NCBI GenBank assembly: GCA_910576335.1
Contig: CAJTIU010000008.1
Span: 1-64,000 of the forward strand
Length of the DNA stretch: 64,000 nt
Origin: Lachnospiraceae bacterium
GTDB taxonomy: Bacteria > Bacillota > Clostridia > Lachnospirales > Lachnospiraceae
Reading direction: 5' to 3'
Shown here: positions 36,319-45,049 of the stretch, in pieces
Position numbering within the stretch: position 1 is the first letter of the stretch
How the letters are laid out: every line of letters starts with the position of its first letter
Position numbers and translations under genes: made by a program
The notes under the pieces: model-generated
Seen by the model: only the letters and a program-made list of their open reading frames with translations
What the model was told of the DNA's origin: nothing
Database searches by the model: none

Positions 36319-37695
36319 ATGTATAGAATCAATTTTAACCAACCTGCACACATACATTTTATCGGAATCGGCGGCATCAGCATGAGCGGTCTCGCCGAAA
36401 TTCTTCTTAAAGAGGGCTTCACCGTATCCGGCTCTGACAATAAGGAGTCTGCGCTTACCAGTCATCTTGAGCGCGCCGGCGCCACTGTCTTCTATGGACA
36501 GAAGGCTTCTAATATAATAGAAGGAATTGATGTCGTAGTCTATACCGCTGCCATACATGAGAATAACGAGGAATACCATGCTGCTGCCGTAAAGGGGCTC
36601 CCCATGCTAAGCCGCGCGGAACTTTTAGGACAGCTTATGACGAATTATAAGATTCCTGTCGCCGTATCCGGCACACACGGGAAGACCACAACCACCTCCA
36701 TGCTGTCCCACATTCTTCTTGCCGCAGACATGGATCCCACCATATCAGTAGGCGGAATTCTAAAGGCAATCGGAGGAAATATCCGTGTGGGCGGGCCTGA
36801 CATTTTTCTTACGGAGGCCTGCGAGTATACGAACAGCTTCCTGCACTTTTTCCCGAAGATCAGTATTATATTAAATATAGATGAGGACCACCTGGACTTT
36901 TTCAAGGATCTTGATGATATCCGCCAGTCTTTCCGGAGATTCGCAGAACTCCTCCCATCAGATGGCTGTCTGGTGATAAATGGAGAGATCGACCGGGTCG
37001 ATGAGATCACCGCCGGCCTGCCATGCAGGGTTGTTACCTATGGCTGTGGTTCTTCCATGGATTACAGCGCAGCAAATATTTCACACAACGAGCTGGGTGA
37101 AGCATCCTTTGACCTTCTAAAGAACGGAGTACAAAAGGAGCACATCTCCCTGTCTGTCAGCGGCGACCACAATGTATCCAATGCCCTTGCCGCCCTGGCT
37201 GCCTGCGACCAGCTTCATATTTCCGCCGAAGCAGCACAAAAAGGGCTTAAGGAATTTACCGGCACGGACCGGCGTTTTGAATATAAGGGAGAGGTAAATG
37301 GCTTTACCATCATTGACGACTACGCCCATCACCCGACAGAGATCACCGCAAGCCTCACGGCAGCAAGACATTACCCTCATCGTGAGATCTGGTGCATCTT
37401 CCAGCCCCACACCTACACGAGGACAAAGGCGCTGTTTTCCGATTTTGCCAGGGCACTGTCTCACACAGACCATATCATCCTTGCAGACATCTATGCAGCC
37501 AGAGAGACTGACACACTGGGCATATCTTCAAAGGAGCTGGCAGATGCCCTGAAGGAAAAAGGATGCGACGCGTACTACTTTGGCAGTTTCGCAGAGATTG
37601 AAAGTTTCTGCATGGAAAAATGTCAGAAAGGTGACTTGTTGATAACTATGGGCGCCGGAGACGTTGTAAATATTGGGGAAAATCTCCTAAAATAA
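36319..37695 (+). CDS. murC: UDP-N-acetylmuramate--L-alanine ligase
   Basis: 458 aa. HFIGIGGISMSGLAEIL nucleotide motif, ATP loop SGTHGKTTTT, DDYAHHPTEI and FQPHTYTRTK. Adds L-Ala to UDP-MurNAc in peptidoglycan synthesis. ATG 36319 follows GGAGG; the frame is open for 42 codons upstream but lacks a better start. Confidence 0.97.
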   Translation: MYRINFNQPAHIHFIGIGGISMSGLAEILLKEGFTVSGSDNKESALTSHLERAGATVFYGQKASNIIEGIDVVVYTAAIHENNEEYHAAAVKGLPMLSRAELLGQLMTNYKIPVAVSGTHGKTTTTSMLSHILLAADMDPTISVGGILKAIGGNIRVGGPDIFLTEACEYTNSFLHFFPKISIILNIDEDHLDFFKDLDDIRQSFRRFAELLPSDGCLVINGEIDRVDEITAGLPCRVVTYGCGSSMDYSAANISHNELGEASFDLLKNGVQKEHISLSVSGDHNVSNALAALAACDQLHISAEAAQKGLKEFTGTDRRFEYKGEVNGFTIIDDYAHHPTEITASLTAARHYPHREIWCIFQPHTYTRTKALFSDFARALSHTDHIILADIYAARETDTLGISSKELADALKEKGCDAYYFGSFAEIESFCMEKCQKGDLLITMGAGDVVNIGENLLK

Positions 37696-37819
37696 ATAGT
37701 TATCCACATTTTCCACAGAATTTTATCCACAAAAAACATGATTTTTGAGGCAGAAATTTCTTTTTTGACCGCCCTTATGATGCTATAATAGTTGACACGA
37801 GACTTCTTACACGAGGAAT

Positions 37820-37855
37820 TATACTGCGCAGCAGATTTCATCGGTCGTGAGTATA
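37820..37855. repeat. Short inverted-repeat element, TATACT...AGTATA family, copy 2
   Basis: TATACTGCGCA at the left and GTCGTGAGTATA at the right, 36 bp. Shares GCAGATTTCATCGGTCGTG with the 19.7 kb element apart from one base. Lies just upstream of the dnaD-type gene, near a TGCTATAAT extended -10 (37781-37789). Confidence 0.6.
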
Positions 37856-37899
37856 TCCTTAATCTTATTCGAAAAAACAGAAAGACTGGTGGGCGGACT

Positions 37900-39285
37900 A
37901 TGAAAAAGCTAACACTTACCAATCACGTACAGCGTGAGACAACTGTATTGGAAAATGAATTTATTGACCATTATATGACAAAGGCAAATGGCGAGTACGT
38001 GAAGGTTTATCTTCTCCTGCTCCGCCATCTGAATGCCCCCTCCGGGACTCTGACCATATCCCGGATTGCGGATCTTCTTGACCATACGGAAAAGGATGTG
38101 ATCCGCGCACTCAACTACTGGAAAAAGCAGGGTCTGTTGGAATATGAAGATACCGCTTCCAGAAAGGCTGCCCCCGCGAAAGGCTCCGGTTCTCCCAAAA
38201 GACGTGCATCCGAGGCGGAGGCAGGATCAGCTGCCTCACGGCGCATATCTGAAGCGGAGGCAGGATCACGGCGTGACCCCGGGACAGAGACAGGCCCCCG
38301 GCGCATGTCTGAGGCGGAGACGGTCTCACGGCGCATGTCCGAGACGGAGTCGATCCCGCGGCGCATGTCTGAGGCGGAGACGGCCTCACGGCGCATGTCC
38401 GAAACGGAGACGGTTCCGCGGCGTATGTCTGAGGCGGAGGCGGCCTCACGGCGTATATCCGGGGCTGAGGCATCTTCTTCTGCCCGCATACAGGAAGCCC
38501 CATCCGCTCAGAGACATCAGAGTACAGAATCGGACGCCCATCCTGATGCTGCTTCCCTCAGAGATTTGTTTGCCCGGAAGGAAGCTTTCCTTTCAGAGGA
38601 ATACGAACCGCTTCCTCCTGTTCCAGAGGTTTCAAACCTTCAGCAATATAAGAGCCGCAAGGAATTTAAGGAGCTTTTATTTGTAGCCGAGCAGTATCTT
38701 GGTAAGACTCTGTCCTCAACTGATGTAGAAACCATCGCATATTTTTACGAGACGCTTCATATGTCCTTAGATCTTACGGAATATCTGATTGAATACTGTG
38801 TAGAAAACGGACACAAGAGCATGCATTATATAAGGAAGGTTGCCCTCTCCTGGCATGAGCGGGGCATCTCCACAGTAGCGGAGGCAAAGGCAGGCTCCCT
38901 GTCCTATAACCGCAACTGCTATTCTGTTCTGAATGCATTTGGCATCAAGGGACGCTCACCTGCAGCCTCTGAGCTGACTTACATAAAAAAATGGACAGAG
39001 GAATACGGATTTTCTCTTGAGATTATTGTAGAAGCCTGTAACAAAACCATCAGCACAATCCATCAGCCAAGCTTTGACTATGCGGATACTATTCTGAGGG
39101 ACTGGTTATCCAAAAAGGTGCAGCGTCTTGAAGACATCAAGGCCATTGACGCAGGATTTATAAAGGAAAAGGAACGCAGGAAGAAACAAACCTCCAAAGC
39201 CTCTGCATCCAGAAATAAATTCAACAACTTCGAGGGGCGCTCCTATGATATGAATGAACTGGAGCGCAAGCTGATACAACAATAA
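37900..39285 (+). CDS. DnaD-domain replication protein with internal repeats
   Basis: 461 aa. N-terminal winged-helix (about 1-85: ISRIADLLDHTEKDVIRALNYW), a repetitive linker (about 100-190) of 10-residue units like SEAETVSRRM, then a DnaD/DnaB-like C-terminal domain (about 235-400). Followed by a DnaC/DnaI-type ATPase, so it probably helps load the replicative helicase. ATG 37900 is preceded by GGTGGGCGG. Confidence 0.9.
   Translation: MKKLTLTNHVQRETTVLENEFIDHYMTKANGEYVKVYLLLLRHLNAPSGTLTISRIADLLDHTEKDVIRALNYWKKQGLLEYEDTASRKAAPAKGSGSPKRRASEAEAGSAASRRISEAEAGSRRDPGTETGPRRMSEAETVSRRMSETESIPRRMSEAETASRRMSETETVPRRMSEAEAASRRISGAEASSSARIQEAPSAQRHQSTESDAHPDAASLRDLFARKEAFLSEEYEPLPPVPEVSNLQQYKSRKEFKELLFVAEQYLGKTLSSTDVETIAYFYETLHMSLDLTEYLIEYCVENGHKSMHYIRKVALSWHERGISTVAEAKAGSLSYNRNCYSVLNAFGIKGRSPAASELTYIKKWTEEYGFSLEIIVEACNKTISTIHQPSFDYADTILRDWLSKKVQRLEDIKAIDAGFIKEKERRKKQTSKASASRNKFNNFEGRSYDMNELERKLIQQ
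38212..38460 (+). repeat. Coding minisatellite, 30-bp unit
   Basis: Seven 30-bp units plus a 39-bp leading unit, each ending in CGGCGCATGTCT-like sequence. Units alternate in two types (SEAET-SRRM and SETE-PRRM), a 60-bp higher-order repeat. The unit length is a multiple of three, so copy changes keep the frame. Confidence 0.9.
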
Positions 39286-39292
39286 AAAAAAG

Positions 39293-39321
39293 GTAACTGC
39301 CCAGACACACCGGGCAGTTAC
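39293..39321. other. Hairpin between dnaD-type gene and dnaC-type gene
   Basis: GTAACTGCCC / GGGCAGTTAC with a 9-nt loop, preceded by an A-run. No T-run follows on the plus strand, so it looks more like an mRNA processing or partial attenuation site than a plus-strand terminator. Confidence 0.6.
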
Positions 39322-39339
39322 ATAAGAGGGATCTTTCAC

Positions 39340-40350
39340 ATGGCACTATCCAATTCTCAGTACGATGCACTGATACGTACTTACGAACAGCGGCAGACAG
39401 ACAATGTATATGCTCTGCGCAGACGTTACACGCAGGTATATTCCTGCATACCAGAGCTTAAGGAGCTTGATGATTCCATCTCCTCCTTAAGCGTAGAAAA
39501 AGCAAAACAGCTAATTGAGGGCGATGCGTCCGCTCTGTCCTCCTTCAGGCGCACCATGGAGGAACTTACAGAGCGCAAACGCACGCTTCTCCTTAAGAAT
39601 CATTTTCCGGCTGACTATCTGGAACTTCATTATACATGTCCGGACTGCCGGGATACCGGATATCTCGGTTCAAAAAAGTGTCACTGCTTTAACAAGGCAG
39701 TGATTGATTTGTTGTACACCCAGTCTAATCTGGAGGGAATTCTGGAACTGGAAAACTTTGATACATTTTCCCTGGATTACTATTCTGCCAGTCACATTGA
39801 CCCGCTGACCGGACGTTCTTCCAGAGAAGCTATACAGACTGCGCTGGATGCCTGCCATAAATTCGTGGACACATTTTCCGCGCAATTTTCTAATATATTA
39901 TTATATGGAGATACAGGGGTCGGCAAGACTTTTCTTTCACACTGTATCGCAAAAGAACTGATTGAACGCTCTTATTCTGTAATCTATTTTTCTGCCTCCA
40001 TGCTCTTTGATCTGCTTGCGAAGGAGACTTTTTCAAGGGAAAGCACGGAGGATGAAACACACACACACATCTATGAATGCGATCTGCTCATAATTGATGA
40101 CCTGGGATCTGAACTCTCCAACACCTTTACAACATCACAGCTATTTACCATATTGAATGAGCGCAGCCTTAGGAGACGTTCCACTGTAATCTCTACGAAC
40201 CTTGCACTTGAAGATCTTAAGGGAATCTATTCTGAACGAATCTTTTCCCGTATTAGCAGCAGTTATAAGATGCTGAGACTTACGGGTGATGATATAAGAA
40301 TACAAAAAAAATTATTAAATTTGGGAGGTACGAATGATGCTACGCCGTAA
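39340..40350 (+). CDS. DnaC/DnaI-like helicase loader ATPase
   Basis: 336 aa. N-terminal domain with a zinc-like Cys cluster (CPDCRDTGYLGSKKCHC), Walker A GDTGVGKTF and Walker B LLIIDDLGSE. Loads the replicative helicase with the DnaD-type partner encoded upstream. AGAGGG precedes the ATG. Confidence 0.93.
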   Translation: MALSNSQYDALIRTYEQRQTDNVYALRRRYTQVYSCIPELKELDDSISSLSVEKAKQLIEGDASALSSFRRTMEELTERKRTLLLKNHFPADYLELHYTCPDCRDTGYLGSKKCHCFNKAVIDLLYTQSNLEGILELENFDTFSLDYYSASHIDPLTGRSSREAIQTALDACHKFVDTFSAQFSNILLYGDTGVGKTFLSHCIAKELIERSYSVIYFSASMLFDLLAKETFSRESTEDETHTHIYECDLLIIDDLGSELSNTFTTSQLFTILNERSLRRRSTVISTNLALEDLKGIYSERIFSRISSSYKMLRLTGDDIRIQKKLLNLGGTNDATP

Positions 40351-41524
40351 TGAACGCATATTGGACAACATTCCAATTGGCTCTCTGGGGATTATTGCCC
40401 TGGACGGTTGTCAGGACATGGGGAAAAAGGTCAATGACTACCTGGTAAAATGGCGCAGGGAAAGTGATCACGTCTACAAAGACGACGTTGTATTTAACGG
40501 ATACGAGAGGGACACCTATCTGATTGATGCACGGGTTCCCAGATTCGGTTCGGGAGAGGCTAAGGGAATTATCGGGGAATCTGTGCGGGGAATGGACTTA
40601 TATCTCATGGTGGATGTATGTAATTACAGCCTGACTTATTCCTTAACAGGACATATTAACCACATGTCCCCGGATGACCATTTCCAGAATCTTAAGAGAG
40701 TCATCGCAGCTATTGGGGGGAAGGGACGGCGGCTCAATGTCATAATGCCATTCCTGTACGAGAGCCGGCAGCATAAAAGGAGCGGCCGCGAGTCTCTTGA
40801 CTGTGCCCTCGCGCTGCAGGAGCTTGTAAGGATGGGTGTGGATAATATTATTACTTTTGACGCCCACGATCCCCGTGTGCAGAACGCCATCCCCTTAAGC
40901 GGCTTTGAGACGGTCAAGCCCACCTATCAGTTTGTAAAGGGACTCCTTAACCGTTATGATGACCTTCAGATTGACAATGACCATATGATGGCCATCAGTC
41001 CGGATGAAGGCGCAACCGGACGCGCGGTCTATCTTGCAAATGTGTTGAATCTTGACATGGGGATGTTCTACAAGAGACGTGATTACACGAGGATTGTGAA
41101 CGGGCGCAACCCGATTGTTGCCCATGAATTCCTGGGTTCCTCTGTGGAGGGCAAGGATGTGATTATCCTGGATGATATGATCTCCTCTGGAGACAGCATT
41201 CTGGATGTGGCGGGCCAGCTGAAGCAGCGCAAGGCAAGAAGGATCTTCGCGGCTGCAACCTTCGGGCTGTTTACGAACGGGCTTGAGAAGTTTGATAAGG
41301 CTTATGAGGACGGGCTGATTGATGCGATTCTTACAACGAACCTGATCTATCAGACGCCGGAGCTTTTGGAGAGGCCGTATTATATTAGCTGCGATATGAG
41401 TAAATATATTGCACTTATGATTGATACGCTGAATCATGATGGGTCAATCAGCAGTATACTGACGCCGAATGAGAGGATTCAGTATGCGGTGCAGGAATAC
41501 AAGATGAAGGGGCGTAAAAAATAG
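40334..41524 (+). CDS. prs: Ribose-phosphate pyrophosphokinase
   Basis: 396 aa, longer than the usual ~315 aa PRPP synthetase. PRPP-binding loop VIILDDMISSGDSI and FDAHDPRVQN are present. Makes PRPP for nucleotide, His and Trp synthesis. The start ATG 40334 follows GGAGGTACGA and overlaps the helicase loader gene by 17 bp. Confidence 0.92.
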   Translation: MMLRRNERILDNIPIGSLGIIALDGCQDMGKKVNDYLVKWRRESDHVYKDDVVFNGYERDTYLIDARVPRFGSGEAKGIIGESVRGMDLYLMVDVCNYSLTYSLTGHINHMSPDDHFQNLKRVIAAIGGKGRRLNVIMPFLYESRQHKRSGRESLDCALALQELVRMGVDNIITFDAHDPRVQNAIPLSGFETVKPTYQFVKGLLNRYDDLQIDNDHMMAISPDEGATGRAVYLANVLNLDMGMFYKRRDYTRIVNGRNPIVAHEFLGSSVEGKDVIILDDMISSGDSILDVAGQLKQRKARRIFAAATFGLFTNGLEKFDKAYEDGLIDAILTTNLIYQTPELLERPYYISCDMSKYIALMIDTLNHDGSISSILTPNERIQYAVQEYKMKGRKK

Positions 41525-41527
41525 GGG

Positions 41528-41607
41528 GGCGGACGCAGGCAGGAAGGCTTCTATATTTTATTCAGGTGAAGGAGGACGCAGGCAGGAAGGCTTCTATATT
41601 TCATTCA
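41528..41607. repeat. Tandem copies of GCAGGCAGGAAGGCTTC
   Basis: Two direct copies of GGACGCAGGCAGGAAGGCTT plus CTATATTT.ATTCA directly after prs; inverted copies occur at 41891-41920 and 42167-42190. Confidence 0.75.
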
Positions 41608-41638
41608 AACGGGGCAAAATTCCGGTGAACTAAATGCT

Positions 41639-41800
41639 AAGGAACTGTATGTAAATAACTTGTACAGATTGCGCAGGATATTTCTTCGAGTGTGCAGGTC
41701 AAAAAACGCAGGCGTAGCGGGCTACGTCGAGGCTTTTTGACCTGTGCAATCGGAGAAATAGACAAGCAAGATGTAAAAGTTATTTACATACAGTTCCTAA
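41639..41800. repeat. Long imperfect inverted repeat, AGGAACTG family, copy 2
   Basis: Left arm starts AAGGAACTGTATGTAAATAA, right arm ends TTATTTACATACAGTTCC. The arms stay similar to the centre (CGTAGCGGGCTACG), so the whole 162 bp can fold into one hairpin. MITE-like; no ORF. Confidence 0.75.
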
Positions 41801-41835
41801 CTTCGACTAAGGCGTTCGGGAGAGCCCTCACGCCT

Positions 41836-41975
41836 AAGTCTGCGTAAGCATTGGATTTCACCTCCATAAAGGGCGCCCCTGATTGTTTTCATTGAAATAT
41901 AGAAGCCTTCCTGCCTGCTGTTTATTGGCTGATCTGTGGTTTTTGGCTTTGGTTGTAGAAGCCTTCCTGGAGCGG
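41836..41975. repeat. Direct repeat DR-a (140 bp), copy 1
   Basis: Begins TCTGCGTAAGCATTGG and ends near CCTTCCTGGAGCGGGG. About 80 percent like 42108-42252 by eye. It directly follows a copy of the AGGAACTG element, as does copy 2. Confidence 0.75.
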
Positions 41976-42007
41976 GGGTGTCTTTGGTTTGTTCTTATGG
42001 TGTCTAT

Positions 42008-42109
42008 GGAACAGGTGCAGAATAACTTGTGCATCTGGCGCAGATAGCGAGTGCAGAATTCGCTGTTAATTATGCAAGGCTGTACTAGTTATTTCTGAAC
42101 AGTTCCTTA
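42008..42109. repeat. AGGAACTG-family inverted repeat, copy 3
   Basis: GGAACAGGTGCAGAATAACT at the left, AGTTATTTCTGAACAGTTCC at the right. Its inner segment TTAATTATGCAAGGCTGTAC recurs at 52.3 kb. Confidence 0.65.
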
Positions 42110-42252
42110 GTCTTTGTAAGTATTGGCTTTCACCTCATAAAGGACGTCCTCTGATTGTTTTCATTGAAATATAGGAGGCTTCCTGCCTGTTGTTTATTGG
42201 CTGATCTATGTTTTTTGGCTTTGGTTATAGGAGTATTCCTGCCTGGGGCGGG
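42108..42252. repeat. Direct repeat DR-a, copy 2
   Basis: Begins TCTTTGTAAGTATTGG; shares TTGTTTTCATTGAAATATAG and TGTTTATTGGCTGATCTA with copy 1. The 41525-42319 stretch contains only repeats and no gene I can support. Confidence 0.75.
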
Positions 42253-42280
42253 GCAGCGGGTTCTTATTTTTCAATGCATT

Positions 42281-42311
42281 AGCCGCACAGTGTATTATCT
42301 GTGCGGCTGAG
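42281..42311 (-). terminator. Hairpin after the AAA ATPase gene
   Basis: AGCCGCACAG / CTGTGCGGCT with an 8-nt loop, 9 bp past the stop codon. The T-run is weak, so terminator activity is likely but not certain. Confidence 0.55.
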
Positions 42312-42319
42312 TTAGTGTG

Positions 42320-43879
42320 CTAGATTTTGATTATATGATATGGGATTTTTAGTCTGGACAGTATCTCTTCTTCGCGTTTCTGGCAGGTGAGGAGGATTAC
42401 CTGGGTTTTGTTTTTGTATAGCCAGCCAAGTGTCTGTGCAAGGCGTTTGTCGTCGTAGCAGACGAAGGTGTCGTCCAGGATGACTGGGTATTCTTCGGTA
42501 TGCATGAGTTCTCCGGCCGCCATGCGGAGGGCGAAGTAGACCTGCTCAATGGTTCCGCGGCTTACTTGTTCTATGGGGATCCTGCGATCCTGTGACAGGA
42601 GGCTCAGGGACAGTCCTTCTGAAAGGATCAGACGGGTGTATTTTCCTCCTGTAATCTGGCTGATGATTTCTGATGCCCGGGTGTTCAGGTCTTTTTTTAG
42701 CTTTTTCTGAAAGGCTTCGGCTAATTCTTCTATTCTGTTTTCTGCCAGCTGGAATGCGTTTTTCTTGTCTTCGTATTCTTTATGTCCGCCTGTTATTTCA
42801 TCCAGCTCGGCAAGGGATTCGCTTAGGTTATCGTACTGTACCTGTTTTTCCTGTAGCTCACCTGCGTTGTGGTCGTATTCCCATATCAGCTTTTCTAAGG
42901 GGACTTTTTCCTCTTCCGGGGTTATTTCTTCCAGAATCAGCTCTGGCTCGGTCTTGACCTGCTGCTTTGCAATCTTCATGCGGTTCCATATGTAGATCAG
43001 GCCGCAGATGAATAATACGATTGTGACAAATCCGTTCCAGGGTCTTGGCAGCAGGAGAAAGCATAGTATGAGTGCAATGGCCAGGATAATGATTTCTATG
43101 GGATGGACTCTCCACTTGTCTGGCCGGATCTCGTCGAAGATTCTCTGTTTTACTTCCGGCTCCTCCTGCTTTTCCTGGCTGATACGTGCTTTCCGGACTG
43201 TTATCTCTTCTTCCAGATGCTCCTGCTCTTCTCTGATGCGGTGAATATCGCGCCAGATATAGGAGAGCTCTTGTTCCAGCCGCTCACGCTTGTCCTGCTT
43301 TTCTCTGATCAGGTTCCGGAGTTCTTTGTCTGCGTCCTTCTTTTTTTCCTGGAGCCGTCTAAGCGCCGCCTCCAGATCCAGGTCACTGTCTCCGGTCACA
43401 TAATAATTGGTGGCGTAATTCTTAAGCTCAGAGGCAAGGGACAATCCGGGCTGTGCCTTTAGCTGTGCGATGGAAACGGTGTTATCAAATCCTGAGGCGG
43501 TGAGTCCGTCAAGAAGCACTTCAAGATCCCCGTCTGCTGCGCTTAACTGTTCCCCATCTTCCTGACAGACAATCTCTACATTTTTTGCGTATTTGTCAAA
43601 ATGCCGGTCTATGGCGAAGTGCCTGCCGCCGGTCTCGAAGATCAGCCTTCCAGAATAGTAATTGGGATTTTCCCATGGCTCATATTTGGAAAATGTGTCA
43701 TGGTTTGCCGCGCGTCCGCGCCCCCTTTCCATGCCGAACAGCATTCCTTTTATAAATGTATGTATCGTTGATTTTCCGGATTCATTTTCCCCGTACAGAA
43801 TCTGGATTCCGTCCGAAAACTCTATGGATGTATCCGAAAACTTTCCAAAATTTCTAAGTAATAATTCACAGATTTTCAT
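42320..43879 (-). CDS. YhaN/SbcC-like AAA ATPase
   Basis: 519 aa. Walker A YGENESGKST at about 30-39, long coiled-coil arms (about 170-240 and 330-400) interrupted by two adjacent hydrophobic segments (about 262-300), and a C-terminal signature VSRGTIEQVYFALRMA plus Walker B YPVILDDTFV. In related genomes, from memory, this gene follows directly after an SbcD/YhaO-like nuclease; here that nuclease is at 58.4 kb. AAGGGGAG precedes the ATG. Confidence 0.88.
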   Translation of the reverse strand: MKICELLLRNFGKFSDTSIEFSDGIQILYGENESGKSTIHTFIKGMLFGMERGRGRAANHDTFSKYEPWENPNYYSGRLIFETGGRHFAIDRHFDKYAKNVEIVCQEDGEQLSAADGDLEVLLDGLTASGFDNTVSIAQLKAQPGLSLASELKNYATNYYVTGDSDLDLEAALRRLQEKKKDADKELRNLIREKQDKRERLEQELSYIWRDIHRIREEQEHLEEEITVRKARISQEKQEEPEVKQRIFDEIRPDKWRVHPIEIIILAIALILCFLLLPRPWNGFVTIVLFICGLIYIWNRMKIAKQQVKTEPELILEEITPEEEKVPLEKLIWEYDHNAGELQEKQVQYDNLSESLAELDEITGGHKEYEDKKNAFQLAENRIEELAEAFQKKLKKDLNTRASEIISQITGGKYTRLILSEGLSLSLLSQDRRIPIEQVSRGTIEQVYFALRMAAGELMHTEEYPVILDDTFVCYDDKRLAQTLGWLYKNKTQVILLTCQKREEEILSRLKIPYHIIKI

Positions 43880-43918
43880 ATTCTCCCCTTTTTAAATGCG
43901 TTTGCTCCTGCCTGTTTT

Positions 43919-43978
43919 CTAAGGAACTGAAATAAATAGCTTTAACAAGTAAATTGCAAAGTTATTTACAGTTCCTAA
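43919..43978. repeat. AGGAACTG-family inverted repeat, copy 4
   Basis: CTAAGGAACTGAAATAAATA at the left, GTTATTTACAGTTCCTAA at the right, 60 bp. It interrupts a KilA-N-like reading frame to its right and lies 40 bp upstream of the ATPase gene. Confidence 0.7.
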
Positions 43979-44106
43979 CCCCCTCGAATTCGAGGGGGTT
44001 AAAATCTGGATTATGAAGTCTTTCCCATAATCCCAGAGATTGTATCACATCTCTGTTTCCTATCCAATTTTGAATAGCCGCTGTTGGATATTCTGCCAAA
44101 TAGTCA
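43979..44106 (-). pseudogene. KilA-N domain fragment
   Basis: Reading TNDYLAEYPTAAIQNW ... SLGLWERLHNPDFN, a piece of a KilA-N DNA-binding domain like the intact copy at 45.0-45.9 kb. It ends abruptly at the inverted-repeat element. The perfect palindrome CCCCCTCGAATTCGAGGGGG (43979-43998) is part of its coding sequence (PLEFEG). Confidence 0.6.
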
Positions 44107-44304
44107 TTCGTTTAATTCCACTTCTATATACTCCTTAATCATTTTGTAAGTAACACGCTCTTTTGGCTTGTACACTTGGCTGTCTTGGCAATATTATCAA
44201 GCGGCACTTTGCCATCACCCTCGCCAAACTCCACTTTTACGTTGATTATGCTGTCAGTTTTTTGTGGGAAAGCATTACTACTGTCTCTGTTATCCCAATT
44301 TGTG
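44104..44304 (-). pseudogene. Fragment of RlmD-type 23S rRNA methyltransferase C-terminus
   Basis: Pieces in shifting frames: GITETVVMLSHKK, then TDSIINVKVEFGEGDGKVPL, then VYKPKERVTYKMIKEYIE. These match, from memory, the C-terminal extension of RlmD-like (uracil-5-)methyltransferases of gut Clostridia. At least two frameshifts; not functional. Confidence 0.55.
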
Positions 44305-44339
44305 TAACGGCCGTTGCACTTTTTCTATCAATTTTTCCG

Positions 44340-45049
44340 TTATTCCAATTCTCTTTCTATTTCCTCAATAGAAGGCAAACTACTCTGCATCTCCTCTGGC
44401 AAAGATTGCGTAAGCCGATTTTGCCATTCTGCTACACCAATCGGGTTCTGATAACCAGACAAAGAATATTCCACCACAGTTTTATTCTTACCCTTAACCA
44501 ATAAAAGTCCAATTGTTGGTTTATCATCAGAATGGCACAAAATATCATTTACTATATTCTGATACATATTTAACTGACTGATAAATCCCGATTCAAAATC
44601 ACAGGCTTTCAATTCTACCACGACATAGCAACGCAATTTATTGTTTTACTCCAGCCATTTTCTATTGTTTTACTGGCATACCATATGCGTTCTTCTTGCG
44701 TTTTTAATTTATCCATTAGAGTAATATTTGTCCGCCACGGTATTTGTGCAACGACCCGTTGCACTATTTTCTCATCCAACCAACACTGCGCAAATTTTCG
44801 CATATACTTAATATTGCGCGGAGAAAAGCCAGACATTTCTGGAAAAGCGATTTTCAAATCCTTTGACATACGGTCAATGACCTTTGCGCCCCATCCCTCT
44901 AGTAACGAAATATAACTATCTGTTTTCAAAAATTGTGCATCATTACAAATTACTATATCAACTACACCAAAATCAAATTTTGTCAAAACAAGAGCTTTTC
45001 CTATACCGTATCCATAATAATTTTTGAAATTCCTAATTATTAATTTCAC
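44340..45049 (-). pseudogene. YhcG/DUF1016-type PDDEXK nuclease, internally deleted
   Basis: The N-terminal part (GTG 45049 to about 44620) carries GWGAKVIDRMSKDLKIAFPE and IPWRTNITLMDKL; the C-terminal part (44636-44340, another frame) carries RCYVVVELKACDFE and IGLLLVKGKNKTVVEYSL. The stretch between, which in the family holds the first active-site residues, is missing. KilA-N and YhcG genes of this kind accompany type I restriction loci. Confidence 0.8.

Noticed and set aside
38212-38460. 30-bp repeats as a CRISPR array
   Set aside because: Units are directly adjacent with no spacers and lie inside an open reading frame.
43979-43998. Perfect palindrome CCCCCTCGAATTCGAGGGGG as terminator
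   Set aside because: It reads as PLEFEG within a KilA-N fragment, a normal coding motif of that family, and is not followed by a T-run on the minus strand.
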